A stretch of DNA of 33,843 bases from Polaribacter sp. (GCA_018608545.1 JABAZI010000075.1:1-33843), one strand, 5' to 3'. Positions 8,594-17,054 are shown, numbered from the stretch's first letter. Notes: generated by a model from the sequence alone, not told the origin. Program-made: numbers and translations.

Positions 8594-9841
8594 TTGACAC
8601 AACAACAAGTTTTAATTATTGGATCCGTTTGGGTCGAACCCAATTCTTCTGCTGCAGGAAAGAGAATGTTACAGTTGATTACTCAATTTTCAGAAAGAGG
8701 GTATGAAGTAACTTTTGTCTCTGCGGCACAAAAAAGTGAGAAAGCCGTTGATCTAATTTCCATGGGGGTTCATGAATCTTTTATTGAATTAAATAATATT
8801 TCTTTTGATCATTTTATAAAGAAATTACAACCACAAATTGTGCTCTTTGATCGTTTTATAATGGAAGAGCAATTTGGTTGGCGGGTGGCAGAATATTGCC
8901 CCAAAGCAATTAGAATTTTAGATACTGAAGATTTACATTGTTTAAGAAAAACAAGAGAAATATGTCTAAAAAATAATATTGATTTTTCTCAAGAAGAGCT
9001 TCTCAAACAAGATATTTCTAAACGAGAAATAGCGGCAATTTTAAGATGTGATTTATCGTTGATTATTTCTGTTTTTGAGATTGAAATATTAAAGAACATC
9101 TTTAAAATAGAGGAATCTATTTTAATGTATTTGCCTTTTCTATTTGATGAAATTGATATACATCAGCAACAAAGATGGAAATATTTTGAAAAAAGAGAGC
9201 ACTTTATTTTTATTGGAAATTTTATGCACAAGCCGAATGTCGACGCTGTACTCTCTTTAAAAAATGAGATTTGGAGCAAGATAAGAAAAGGGCTTCCAAA
9301 GGTAGAAATTCATGTGTACGGTGCTTATATGAATCAGCAAATAGAGCAACTTCACAATGAAAAGGAAGGTTTTATCATTAAAGGTTTTGTGGAGGATGCA
9401 GCTCAAGTCGTTGGAAATGCCAAAGTAGTTTTAGCGCCTTTAAGTTTTGGTGCAGGAATTAAAGGGAAACTTACAGAAGCAATGCTTTGTGGAACTCCAA
9501 GTATTACGACTTCAATTGGAGCAGAAGGAATGTATGATGAATTTCCTTGGAATGGTTTTATCGAAGATAATTTTGCCGATTTTGCCATAAAGGCAAAAGA
9601 ATTATACCTTAATAAACCCGTTTGGAAACAGGCCCAATTAAATGGCGTAACCATTATTAATAGCATCTATAATAAAGAAAAAAACGGAAAATTGTTTTTC
9701 AATAAAATTCATCAAATTGAACAAAACATCGAGAAACATCGAGTTTCTAATTTTCTAGGAAGTTTATTGCAATATAAAACCCTTCAAGCCTCTAAGTACA
9801 TGAGTAAATGGATTGAACAAAAGAATCGTCTTATTCATTAA
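8594..9841 (+). CDS. Glycosyltransferase, GT4-like, probable TTG start
   Basis: 415 residues if translation begins at the TTG at 8594, directly after the TAA of the upstream gene. The TTG start is favoured because the conserved N-terminal strand VLIIGSVWVEPNSSAAGKRM lies between it and the first ATG (codon 25), which would delete the donor-side fold. The C-terminal GT-B half has FIFIGNFMHKPNVDAVL, EIHVYGAY, GFIIKGFVEDAAQVV and the retaining GT4 signature FGAGIKGKLTEAMLCGTPSITTSIGAEGM (about 284-312), with Glu and Gly-Thr-Pro in the usual places. It probably builds surface polysaccharide or a glycolipid; substrate cannot be assigned. No sugar cluster surrounds it. Confidence 0.85.
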   Translation: MTQQQVLIIGSVWVEPNSSAAGKRMLQLITQFSERGYEVTFVSAAQKSEKAVDLISMGVHESFIELNNISFDHFIKKLQPQIVLFDRFIMEEQFGWRVAEYCPKAIRILDTEDLHCLRKTREICLKNNIDFSQEELLKQDISKREIAAILRCDLSLIISVFEIEILKNIFKIEESILMYLPFLFDEIDIHQQQRWKYFEKREHFIFIGNFMHKPNVDAVLSLKNEIWSKIRKGLPKVEIHVYGAYMNQQIEQLHNEKEGFIIKGFVEDAAQVVGNAKVVLAPLSFGAGIKGKLTEAMLCGTPSITTSIGAEGMYDEFPWNGFIEDNFADFAIKAKELYLNKPVWKQAQLNGVTIINSIYNKEKNGKLFFNKIHQIEQNIEKHRVSNFLGSLLQYKTLQASKYMSKWIEQKNRLIH

Positions 9842-9893
9842 ATTGCGTTTAAATAAAGCCATCTGTTTTTTATCATGAATCGTTTTTTTGAGT

Positions 9894-10403
9894 TTATAAA
9901 GAAAGCTTTACTCCAAAAAAACCGCTAATTAAAAACTCCTTTTTACTATTGTATAGTGTCTTTAGGTCTTTTCTTTGAGTTATTTGTTGTGAGCCGATAA
10001 GTTGTATCCAGTTGTTAATTGTGTAACTCAATTCACCGGTCATACTATAACTTAAGAAAGACCTATTCTTTCTGTAAATATTTCCAATATCAATAAATGC
10101 AGTAGCTCCAATGTTACGATAAATTGTATTCACATGATACGATCCTCCAATTGCATAACGTTGAAAATTTCCCCCTGTTAAATCTGCATATTCAATTGAG
10201 GGGTATACTGCAATGTAATTGTTTTTTAACTTGATAACAGGGATTTCTACTTTCGTTAGTATATTTAATGTTATTGCGCTATTATTTTTACCATCTCCTA
10301 TAAATAATAGTCTGGCATCTTGCTGTAAAGAAAGTTCTATATTTTGACTGTAGTTAAAAAAAGGGGATAGGATACAACTACAGATTAATAATATTTTTTT
10401 CAT
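9894..10403 (-). CDS. Small secreted beta-barrel-like protein, unknown role
   Basis: 169 residues with a cleavable signal peptide (MKKILLICSCILSPFFNYSQ, cleavage expected after NYSQ). The mature part alternates hydrophobic and polar residues in short strands (ITLNILTKVEIPVIKLKNNYIAVYPSIEY, RYAIGGSYHV, TGELSYTI, FLISGFFGVKLSL) and ends in a strand with a terminal Leu, which fits a small outer-membrane barrel of about 8 strands. No enzyme motif is visible. It is a solitary leftward gene, convergent with the glycosyltransferase gene (52-nt gap). I cannot name a family. Confidence 0.7.
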   Translation of the reverse strand: MKKILLICSCILSPFFNYSQNIELSLQQDARLLFIGDGKNNSAITLNILTKVEIPVIKLKNNYIAVYPSIEYADLTGGNFQRYAIGGSYHVNTIYRNIGATAFIDIGNIYRKNRSFLSYSMTGELSYTINNWIQLIGSQQITQRKDLKTLYNSKKEFLISGFFGVKLSL

Positions 10404-10581
10404 AAAACGGTGTTTTTAAAAAATATTAATAAAATGCTCGTATCTTAAGATAAGGGTTTTAAAGTAAAAAAAACCTTTTTCATCGAATAAAGTTCTTTTT
10501 AAGACGGTTTATTCACATGGGTTGACTCTTTTGAAAAGAGTAATTAAAAAAAGTATTTGTTGTTATATTTGAAATAGTTTT

Positions 10582-12597
10582 CTAGATGAGACCTGCTCTT
10601 CTTAACAAAGCATCAGGTTTTGGTTCTTTTCCTCTAAATCGCTTGTATAGCTCCATCGGTTTTTCTGTACCCCCCATAGAAAGTATATGTTCTTTAAATT
10701 TAGTGGCGACCTCTTTGTTAAAAATTCCTTTTTCTAAAAAGTACTCAAAAGCATCAGCATCTAACACCTCTGCCCATTTATACGAATAATATCCTGCTGC
10801 ATATCCTCCTTGAAAAATATGAGAAAAAGCAGTACTCATACAATTTTCGGGAATATCAGGATATAGTTTTGTGTGGGTAAAAGCATTGTTTTCAAATGCT
10901 TTGATTGTTTCTATTTCTTCAGGGTTTGTGCCATGCCATTTCATGTCTAAAAGTCCAAAACTTAACTGTCTTAAAGTCTGCATTCCTTCATGAAAACTTG
11001 CAGATTCTTTGATTTTTTCTATGTATTTCATTGGAAGAGCTTCACCCGTTTTGTAATGTTTGGCAAAAAGTTCTAATGCTTCTTTTTCATAACACCAATT
11101 TTCTAAAATTTGACTTGGTAACTCAACAAAATCCCAAGATACAGAGGTTCCAGATAAACTACTGTAGTTTGTGTTTGCTAACATTCCGTGAAGTGCGTGG
11201 CCAAACTCATGAAATAAGGTAGTCACTTCGTTAAAGGTTAATAAAGAGGGCGTTGTTTTTGTTGGTTTTGTAAAATTGCAAACAATAGAAACTTGCGGAC
11301 GCTCATTTATACCATCTTTAATTTGTTGCGATTTATAAGAAGTCATCCATGCTCCATTTCTTTTCCCTTTTCTAGGATGAAAATCTGCATAAAAAACCGA
11401 TATAAAATCACCTTTCGTATTAGTTACCTGATATGTTTTTACATCTTCATGATATTTGTCAATATTGAATACTTGTTCAAATTGAAGGTCGTATAATTTT
11501 TTTACAATCATAAAAACACCCTCAATTACATTTTCTAATTTAAAATAGGGCTTTAATATTTCTTGATCTAAATCAAATAATTCTTTTTTTAATTTTTCTG
11601 AATAGTAGGCGCCATCCCATTTTTGAAGCAGGTCAATTTTACCTATTTTTTTTGCATAATTTTCTAATTCTTCAAATTCCTTTTCTGCAGCAGGTTTTGC
11701 TTTTTTTAGCAAGGTATTCGAAAATTCAATTACATTTTCGGGAGTTTCTGCCATTCGTTCTTCTAAAACAAAATGAGCATGTGATTTATATCCTAACAAA
11801 TTGGCTCTTTGATAGCGAAGTTTTACAATATCTAGGACATTTTTTTCATTATTAAAATCATTGTTTTGAAATGCTTTTTTTCCTGCAGCAATGGCCATTT
11901 TTTTTCTTAATTCTCTGCTGTCTGCATAAGTTAAAAATGGAATGTAGCTGGGGTAGTCTAAAGTGAAAATCCAACCCTTTTTTTCTTTCTCTTTCGCCAA
12001 CTGGTGTGCTGCCTCTTTTACTGATTCTGGCAGGCCTGCAACTTCTATTTCTTTGGTTAAATGCATTTCGAAAGCATTTGTTTCAGACAATACATTTTCG
12101 CCAAATTTTAGAGATAATTTAGACAGTTGAGCGTCAATTTTCCGCAATTCGGTTTTCCCCGTTTCATTTAAATTCGCTCCGTTTCTTGCAAAACTTTTGT
12201 ATCGTTTATTCAACAACATTTCTTGTTCAGGAGTTAAATCTAGATTTTTTTTATCATCAAAAACTGATTTTACTCTTTTGAATAAATAGTCATTCAAAGT
12301 AATGTCATTGCTAAATTCACTCAATAAAGGTGAAACCTCTTGTGCTATTCTTTGAAGTTCGTCATCTGTTTCAGCAGCATTTAAATTAAAAAAAATACTG
12401 GTAATTCGATCTAATTTTTTTCCAGAAAAATCGAGGGCTACAATTGTATTATCAAAAGTCGATTTGTCCGAATTTAGTGCAATGATATTGATTTCTTCTT
12501 TGGCAATTTCAATTCCTTTTTTGATGGCAGGTTCGAAGTCTGTATTAGAAATTTTAGAAAAAGGCGGGGTGTTAAAATCTTGTAAAAGTGGATTCAT
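10582..12597 (-). CDS. M3 family metallopeptidase (Dcp / oligopeptidase A type)
   Basis: 671 residues, full length for thimet-type oligopeptidases. The zinc site is LFHEFGHALHGMLA (HEFGH 463-467), with the downstream glutamate in DFVELPSQILENW. Other family marks are MKWHGTNPEEIE, CMSTAFSHIFQGGYAAGYYSYKWAEVLDADAFEYF and the C-terminal KRFRGKEPKPDALLRRAGLI, as in Dcp and PrlC. No signal peptide is present, so it is expected to act in the cytoplasm, degrading short peptides released by other proteases. Dipeptidyl carboxypeptidase and oligopeptidase A activity cannot be told apart from the sequence. It follows purE by 40 nt, so it could be read from the purK promoter. Confidence 0.93.
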   Translation of the reverse strand: MNPLLQDFNTPPFSKISNTDFEPAIKKGIEIAKEEINIIALNSDKSTFDNTIVALDFSGKKLDRITSIFFNLNAAETDDELQRIAQEVSPLLSEFSNDITLNDYLFKRVKSVFDDKKNLDLTPEQEMLLNKRYKSFARNGANLNETGKTELRKIDAQLSKLSLKFGENVLSETNAFEMHLTKEIEVAGLPESVKEAAHQLAKEKEKKGWIFTLDYPSYIPFLTYADSRELRKKMAIAAGKKAFQNNDFNNEKNVLDIVKLRYQRANLLGYKSHAHFVLEERMAETPENVIEFSNTLLKKAKPAAEKEFEELENYAKKIGKIDLLQKWDGAYYSEKLKKELFDLDQEILKPYFKLENVIEGVFMIVKKLYDLQFEQVFNIDKYHEDVKTYQVTNTKGDFISVFYADFHPRKGKRNGAWMTSYKSQQIKDGINERPQVSIVCNFTKPTKTTPSLLTFNEVTTLFHEFGHALHGMLANTNYSSLSGTSVSWDFVELPSQILENWCYEKEALELFAKHYKTGEALPMKYIEKIKESASFHEGMQTLRQLSFGLLDMKWHGTNPEEIETIKAFENNAFTHTKLYPDIPENCMSTAFSHIFQGGYAAGYYSYKWAEVLDADAFEYFLEKGIFNKEVATKFKEHILSMGGTEKPMELYKRFRGKEPKPDALLRRAGLI

Positions 12598-12637
12598 GTT
12601 TTCAATGAATTGTTGTGAAAATTAGTCGTTGATTCTA

Positions 12638-13117
12638 TTATTTCCTAATTCTTTTAGATGCTTTTTCAACTTTCAGTTTTAAACCATCCTTATAGGCAAT
12701 AACTTTATCAAGAACACATTTGTCTGAAGCACCAATAATCTGTGCGGCTAAAATTCCAGCATTTTTCGCACCATTTAGTGCAACTGTAGCGACAGGTACA
12801 CCACCTGGCATTTGTAAAATTGATAAAATTGAATCCCAGCCATCTATAGAGTTGCTACTTTTAACAGGAACTCCTATTATAGGGAGAGGGCTCATTGAAG
12901 CCACCATTCCTGGTAAATGTGCCGCACCACCTGCCCCTGCAATAATTGCTTTTATTCCTCTATTGTGTGCGTTTAAGGCATAATCAAAGAGTTTTTCAGG
13001 AGTTCTGTGAGCTGAGACAATATCTACTTCTATTTGAATGTCAAAACTTTCTAAAATGTCTATTGCTTCTTGCATGATTGGAAGATCAGAATCACTTCCC
13101 ATTATTATTCCTACCAT
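12638..13117 (-). CDS. purE: 5-(carboxyamino)imidazole ribonucleotide mutase
   Basis: Moves the carboxyl group of N5-CAIR to give CAIR in purine synthesis (class I PurE). 159 residues. GSDSDLPIMQEA (7-18), VSAHRTPEKLFDYA with the conserved His, AGAGGAAHLPGMVAS and LPIIGVPVKSSNSIDGWDSILSILQMPGGVPVATVA are all family hallmarks. PurK directly upstream (2-nt gap) makes the substrate, which supports the class I, N5-CAIR-dependent reaction rather than direct carboxylation. The tail KLKVEKASKRIRK is basic. Confidence 0.97.
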   Translation of the reverse strand: MVGIIMGSDSDLPIMQEAIDILESFDIQIEVDIVSAHRTPEKLFDYALNAHNRGIKAIIAGAGGAAHLPGMVASMSPLPIIGVPVKSSNSIDGWDSILSILQMPGGVPVATVALNGAKNAGILAAQIIGASDKCVLDKVIAYKDGLKLKVEKASKRIRK

Positions 13118-13119
13118 AA

Positions 13120-14277
13120 TTATTTGCTTATAACTCTAATTGTTTCTTTTACTTTTTGCGCTATTTTCCTTGCGACGTCGATGTCAGAATTTACGATGGT
13201 AACATGTCCCATTTTCCTAAACGGACGTGTTTCTTTTTTTCCATAAATATGAGGTGTAACTCCCTCTATCTTTATGATTTTTTCTATGTTTTGATAAATC
13301 ACTTGACCAGAAAAGCCTTCTTCACCAACCAAATTCACCATAATTCCTGCAACTTTACTCGTGGTGCTTCCTAGAGGAAGATTTAAAACACTTCGTAAAT
13401 GTTGTTCAAATTGATTCGTATAACTAGCTTCAATAGAATAATGTCCTGAATTATGAGGTCGAGGAGCAACTTCATTCACTAAGATTTCATCCTCTTTAGT
13501 TTGAAACATTTCAACAGCTAACAAGCCTATAAAATCTAGGTCATTGACTACTTTTAGGGCAACTTCTCTCGCTTTTTTTGCAATCTTTGAGTCGATTCTT
13601 GCTGGGCAAATTACATATTCTACTTGGTTGGCTTCGGGGTGAAATTCCATCTCAACAACAGGATATGTTTTAGTTTCTCCATCTTCATTTCTAGCAACAA
13701 TTACTGCCAATTCATTTTTAAAAGGAATCAATTCTTCAGTAATACATTCTTCATTTGGTAGACTGTTTAAATCTTCAATATTTCTAACAACTTTAACTCC
13801 ATTACCGTCATATCCAAAACGTGCCGCTTTCCAAACAAAAGGAAACGTGATGCTCTTGTTTTCATAGGATTGTTTTAGTTCTTTAAAATACTCAAAATGA
13901 TGAAAAGCAGCTGTAGGAATTTGATGATTTAGATAAAATTTTTTTTGTATTGCTTTACTTTGAATGATTCTTAAATCTTTTGGTTTTGGAAAGATTTTCA
14001 AACCTTCCGCTTCTAATCTATCTAAGGCATCAAGATTTATATTTTCAATTTCAATAGTTAACAGATCTACTTTTTTTCCGAAGTTATATACTGCATCGAA
14101 ATCTAGTAAGTTGCCAACTACAAATTCATTGCAAATAGCTGCACAAGGAGCATTTTTATTACTTTCTAAAACAGCAGTATGAATGTCGAATTTTTGAGTT
14201 TCTGCCAAAAGCATTCTTCCTAATTGACCGCCTCCAAGGATACCTAGTTTAAAATCTGAAGAAAAATAATTTTTCAC
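13120..14277 (-). CDS. purK: 5-(carboxyamino)imidazole ribonucleotide synthase
   Basis: ATP-grasp ligase making N5-CAIR from AIR, bicarbonate and ATP. 385 residues. N-terminal dinucleotide-like fold LGILGGGQLGRMLLAE (11-26); ATP-grasp parts FPFVWKAARFGYDGNGVKVV, EELIPFKNELAVIVARN, LLAVEMFQTKEDEILVNEVAPRPHNSGHYSIEA and NQFEQHLRSVLNLPLG; C-terminal HIYGKKETRPFRKMGHVTI. First gene of a purK-purE unit with its own -7 element at 14300-14307. Confidence 0.97.
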   Translation of the reverse strand: MKNYFSSDFKLGILGGGQLGRMLLAETQKFDIHTAVLESNKNAPCAAICNEFVVGNLLDFDAVYNFGKKVDLLTIEIENINLDALDRLEAEGLKIFPKPKDLRIIQSKAIQKKFYLNHQIPTAAFHHFEYFKELKQSYENKSITFPFVWKAARFGYDGNGVKVVRNIEDLNSLPNEECITEELIPFKNELAVIVARNEDGETKTYPVVEMEFHPEANQVEYVICPARIDSKIAKKAREVALKVVNDLDFIGLLAVEMFQTKEDEILVNEVAPRPHNSGHYSIEASYTNQFEQHLRSVLNLPLGSTTSKVAGIMVNLVGEEGFSGQVIYQNIEKIIKIEGVTPHIYGKKETRPFRKMGHVTIVNSDIDVARKIAQKVKETIRVISK

Positions 14278-14299
14278 GTTCTGTAATGTTGTCTTTCGA

Positions 14300-14307
14300 C
14301 AAAAATA
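14300..14307 (-). promoter_or_regulatory. Probable purK-purE promoter, -7 element
   Basis: The minus strand reads TATTTTTG (perfect TAnnTTTG), 22 nt before the purK ATG in the 53-nt gap after the Rieske-like gene. No TTG is visible at the -33 distance. No PurR-type operator is evident. Confidence 0.45.
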
Positions 14308-14330
14308 AGCAACTTAAATTATGTATGCTA

Positions 14331-14756
14331 TTAAAAATTAGTGATTCGAAGTACTGTGCCATTTTTTTTAACACTGTATTCTATTGCTGGACAAATAAAA
14401 CCTTTTGTTTGTGGAGCTCCTCCAATACCTTTTCCTACACCGTATTCACTCAGGTCACATTGGCATTTTAAAACGATACCTCTTTCAAAAGTCATTGGTG
14501 TATCGCAATCATTCACAGGACATAATTTATCGTAAGCAACAAATTCATTGCCATTCACATTCATTAGAAGGATTCCTTTAGATCCTCCAGGAAGTTCTGC
14601 AAATCCTCCAGGAACAAGAGCATTTAATAACTGTGGATTGTTTAAGTCTGTAATGTAATTTAAGGGTAAAGATTGGATGCAATTATTTAAATCATCATTT
14701 TTAGAGCAATTTAAAAAACATAAAAAGGTACATAAAAAAAGTGTTTTTATATTCAT
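14331..14756 (-). CDS. Rieske-fold-like lipoprotein lacking the His ligands
   Basis: 141 residues. A short signal sequence ends in CFLNCSKNDD; Cys17 followed by S-K-N-D-D resembles Bacteroidota surface lipoproteins, although FLNC is an imperfect lipobox. The mature part follows the layout of Rieske domains: hydrophobic strands with FVAYDKLCPVNDCDTPM where a Rieske has C-x-H, then LKCQCDLSEYGVGKG where it has C-x-x-H, then GGAPQTKGFICPAIEYSVKKNGTVLRI like the closing strands. Neither expected histidine is present (CPV and CQCD), so a normal [2Fe-2S] cluster with two His ligands is unlikely; the cysteines may form disulfides or bind a metal otherwise. It lies before purK but has no metabolic link to it. 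Confidence 0.72.
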   Translation of the reverse strand: MNIKTLFLCTFLCFLNCSKNDDLNNCIQSLPLNYITDLNNPQLLNALVPGGFAELPGGSKGILLMNVNGNEFVAYDKLCPVNDCDTPMTFERGIVLKCQCDLSEYGVGKGIGGAPQTKGFICPAIEYSVKKNGTVLRITNF

Positions 14757-14804
14757 AATGATCTATCAGTGATAAAATAACAATGGCAATTTACAAATAT
14801 TTTG

Positions 14805-14812
14805 TACATTTG
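14805..14812 (+). promoter_or_regulatory. Probable greA promoter, -7 element
   Basis: TACATTTG is a perfect TAnnTTTG. Transcription would start near 14818-14820, about 126 nt before the greA start and right at the foot of the leader hairpin. The -33 position has ATG instead of TTG with a 19-nt spacer. Confidence 0.5.
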
Positions 14813-14818
14813 TATAAC

Positions 14819-14850
14819 AATCTCATTCCTCTTTAGGTAATGAGATTTTT
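14819..14850 (+). promoter_or_regulatory. Hairpin with U-run in the greA leader, attenuator-like
   Basis: AATCTCATT and AATGAGATT pair perfectly over 9 bp. The stem can be extended inward by CCT/AGG past one bulged T, and it is followed at once by TTTTT. It sits about 96 nt before the greA start codon and immediately downstream of the predicted -7 element, so it would end a roughly 30-nt leader RNA or act as an attenuator. Structure is seen directly; function is inferred. Confidence 0.55.
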
Positions 14851-14945
14851 AAATTTAAACGCATCCATAAGGGAGTGTTTTAGATAAACAGCTATAATTT
14901 TAGTTATCTTATTAATTAAAGTTGATAAATTTTAAACGAAATCAG

Positions 14946-15419
14946 ATGAGTGATATATCTTATTATACTCCAGAAGGATTAAAAAAATTGAAAGATGAAT
15001 TGGTACAACTTGAGCAAATTGAGCGTCCAAGGGTAACACAAGAAATTGCAGATGCTCGTGACAAAGGTGATTTAAGTGAGAATGCAGAATATCATGCAGC
15101 AAAAGAAGAACAATCGCACCTAGAATTTAAAATTGCTAAATTAAAAAATGTCATTTCAAATGCGAGAATTATTGATGAATCCCAGTTAGATACCTCTAAA
15201 ATTTTGATTCATTCCATAGTAAAAATTAAGAACACAACTAATGGAATGGAGTTTTCTTATACGTTAGTAGCAGATTCTGAAACAGATGTTAGAAACGGAA
15301 AACTATCTGTAAACTCTCCTATTGGAAAGGGTTTATTAGGGAAAAGTGTAGGAGATATTGCAGAAATTAACGTTCCTAATGGAATTATGAAATTTGAGGT
15401 TATCACTATTTCTAGATAA
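14946..15419 (+). CDS. greA: Transcription elongation factor GreA
   Basis: Rescues backtracked RNA polymerase by stimulating cleavage of the transcript's 3' end. I use the ATG at 14946 (MSDISYYTPEGLKKLKDELV, 157 residues); the track start at 14922 adds eight residues unlike the family. The N-terminal coiled coil bears the catalytic tip ADARDKGDLSENAEYHAAKEEQ (the D-L-S-E-N-A-E motif with both acidic residues). The C-terminal FKBP-like domain has YTLVADSETD, LSVNSPIGKGLLGKSVGDIAEINVPNG. A leader with a hairpin precedes it. The HIT gene follows after 64 nt. Confidence 0.97.
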   Translation: MSDISYYTPEGLKKLKDELVQLEQIERPRVTQEIADARDKGDLSENAEYHAAKEEQSHLEFKIAKLKNVISNARIIDESQLDTSKILIHSIVKIKNTTNGMEFSYTLVADSETDVRNGKLSVNSPIGKGLLGKSVGDIAEINVPNGIMKFEVITISR

Positions 15420-15483
15420 TAAAGCAGCCATCTTCTGTCTTCTCCAACCTCTTTAATCTATGATTTAATAAACGGCTACTACT

Positions 15484-15897
15484 ATGAGTGTATTTACAAA
15501 AATAATTAATGGAGAAATTCCTTGTTATAAGATTGCAGAAGATGATCATTTTATTGCATTTTTAGATATTAATCCGAATGCAAAAGGACATACTTTGGTG
15601 GTCCCAAAAAAAGAAGAAAATAAAATTTTCGATTTATCTAAAGAGGCATATAAAGATTTAATGGATTTTTCATATAGGGTTGCAAAAGCGCTTGAAAAAG
15701 CAGTTCCCAACAATAGAATCGGAATGAGTGTTATTGGTTTAGAAGTTCCTCATGTGCATGTACATTTAATTCCTTTAAATTCAATGGTAGACATACAGTT
15801 TACACAAAAAGTTACATTGACCAATGAAGAGTTTATTTCTTTGGCCAATGGAATTGCCAGTAAATTTGAATACATGACTTTCAATAAGGATTATTAG
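15484..15897 (+). CDS. HIT family (Hint-like) nucleotide hydrolase
   Basis: 137 residues, one HIT domain. SVFTKIINGEIPCYKIAEDDHFIAFLDINPNAKGHTLVVPKKE is the typical N-terminal half, and the triad VPHVHVHLIPL (His90, His92, His94) carries the nucleophile. Hint proteins hydrolyse AMP-linked phosphoramidates; the native substrate is uncertain. The CxxC zinc pair found in some HIT proteins is absent; Cys14 is alone. It follows greA on the same strand and converges on the sensor kinase gene with only 5 nt between the stops. Confidence 0.93.
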   Translation: MSVFTKIINGEIPCYKIAEDDHFIAFLDINPNAKGHTLVVPKKEENKIFDLSKEAYKDLMDFSYRVAKALEKAVPNNRIGMSVIGLEVPHVHVHLIPLNSMVDIQFTQKVTLTNEEFISLANGIASKFEYMTFNKDY

Positions 15898-15902
15898 CCA
15901 AT

Positions 15903-17054
15903 TTATGCCTTATCTAATAAAATTTCAAAAGTAGTTCCTTTATTAATTTCAGATTTTTGCACAACTATTTTTCCTTTATGATAATCTTGAACAATTCGTT
16001 TAGATAGTGATAGACCGAGACCCCACCCTCGCTTTTTTGTTGTAAACCCGGGTTTAAAAATTAACTTGTAAAGTTTTTTGGGGATTCCCTTTCCCGAATC
16101 AGAAATCGTTATTTTTATCTTTTTAGAAGTAGTTTCTATTTTTACTGTTAGTGCTCCTTTGCCAGACATTGCGTCAATGGAATTTTTGATCATATTTTCT
16201 ATTACCCAACTGTATAATTCAGAATTTAGATGGGTGTTGATCTCATTTTGAGAAGCAATAAAAGAGAAAGAAATTTGTTTAGAACTTCTTGATTTTAAAT
16301 AGTCGAAAGCTTGTTTTGTAATGGGGACGATGTTTTCTTTTTTTAATTCTGGGATGGATCCAATTTTAGAAAAACGATTTGCAATTGTATTTAATCTAGA
16401 GACATCTTTTTCTATTTCTTCGAGATATTGGTGTTCTATTTTTTCCATTTTTAAAATTGCGATCCACCCCAAAAGAGAAGATAAAGGGGTGCCAATTTGG
16501 TGGGCAGTTTCCTTTGCCATTCCTGTCCAAAGCTTATTGGTTTCAGCAATTTTAGTAGAATTGTAGAACATATAAATAACCCCCAGAAAAAGGAATAAAA
16601 CTAAAATTAGCGCAATCGGATAGTAGGTAAGTTTATTTAGTAAGTCTGAGTTTCGATAATAAATAAATTGTTTATTTTCTCCTTTGTAAACGACTTTAAT
16701 GGGCTTGTTTTCAGCCTTCATTTTAGTCAATTGCTTCTCTAGATATTCAGGATTCAAGGACTTTACAGGGTCTAGGTTTTGAGTATCGCTGATCATTCCA
16801 TTTTCATCTACGAGAATCATGGGAATGTTTTTATTATTCTGTATTATTTTTAACAGGATATTATAATCTGCATTTAAATCTGATTGGTTTGCAATTTCTT
16901 TTTGTGCAGCGGCTAAGATTTCTATTTTAATGCGTTCTTCCTGTTTAAACTTTTGAAAGAAGATATACGTATTCCATAAAATTGAGGAGACAATTATTGA
17001 GGAAATTAAGACAGCAATGCGTTTAAATAAAATATTGTTTGTTAAAATTTTCAT
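15903..17054 (-). CDS. Orphan membrane sensor histidine kinase
   Basis: The start is taken at the ATG at 17054 (MKILTNNILFKRIAVLI, 383 residues). Two membrane segments (RIAVLISSIIVSSILWNTYIFF near 12-33 and YPIALILVLFLFLGVIYMFY near 145-164) flank a periplasmic sensor of about 110 residues with no recognised ligand motif. The kinase core has the H box AKETAHQIGTPLSSLLGW (phospho-accepting His185), N box ENMIKNSIDAMSGKG, G1 DSGKGIP and G2 GWGLGLSLSKRIV, with all ATP-binding parts intact. No HAMP or receiver domain, and no response regulator gene in the window, so its partner is encoded elsewhere. Confidence 0.93.
   Translation of the reverse strand: MKILTNNILFKRIAVLISSIIVSSILWNTYIFFQKFKQEERIKIEILAAAQKEIANQSDLNADYNILLKIIQNNKNIPMILVDENGMISDTQNLDPVKSLNPEYLEKQLTKMKAENKPIKVVYKGENKQFIYYRNSDLLNKLTYYPIALILVLFLFLGVIYMFYNSTKIAETNKLWTGMAKETAHQIGTPLSSLLGWIAILKMEKIEHQYLEEIEKDVSRLNTIANRFSKIGSIPELKKENIVPITKQAFDYLKSRSSKQISFSFIASQNEINTHLNSELYSWVIENMIKNSIDAMSGKGALTVKIETTSKKIKITISDSGKGIPKKLYKLIFKPGFTTKKRGWGLGLSLSKRIVQDYHKGKIVVQKSEINKGTTFEILLDKA

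Noticed and set aside
10525-10541. Palindrome ACTCTTTT-G-AAAAGAGT and nearby TATCTTAAGATA (10441-10452)
   Set aside because: No U-run on either strand and no clear promoter next to them; cannot be told from chance symmetry. The 178-nt gap holds nothing else I can support.
10564-10571. TATATTTG, a perfect rightward -7 element
   Set aside because: It points antisense into the 3' end of the M3 peptidase gene and has no TTG at -33; most likely chance in AT-rich DNA.
12720-12983. 87-residue rightward ORF
   Set aside because: Antisense shadow of purE; its Pro/Ala-rich sequence is the complement of PurE's Gly/Ala-rich core.
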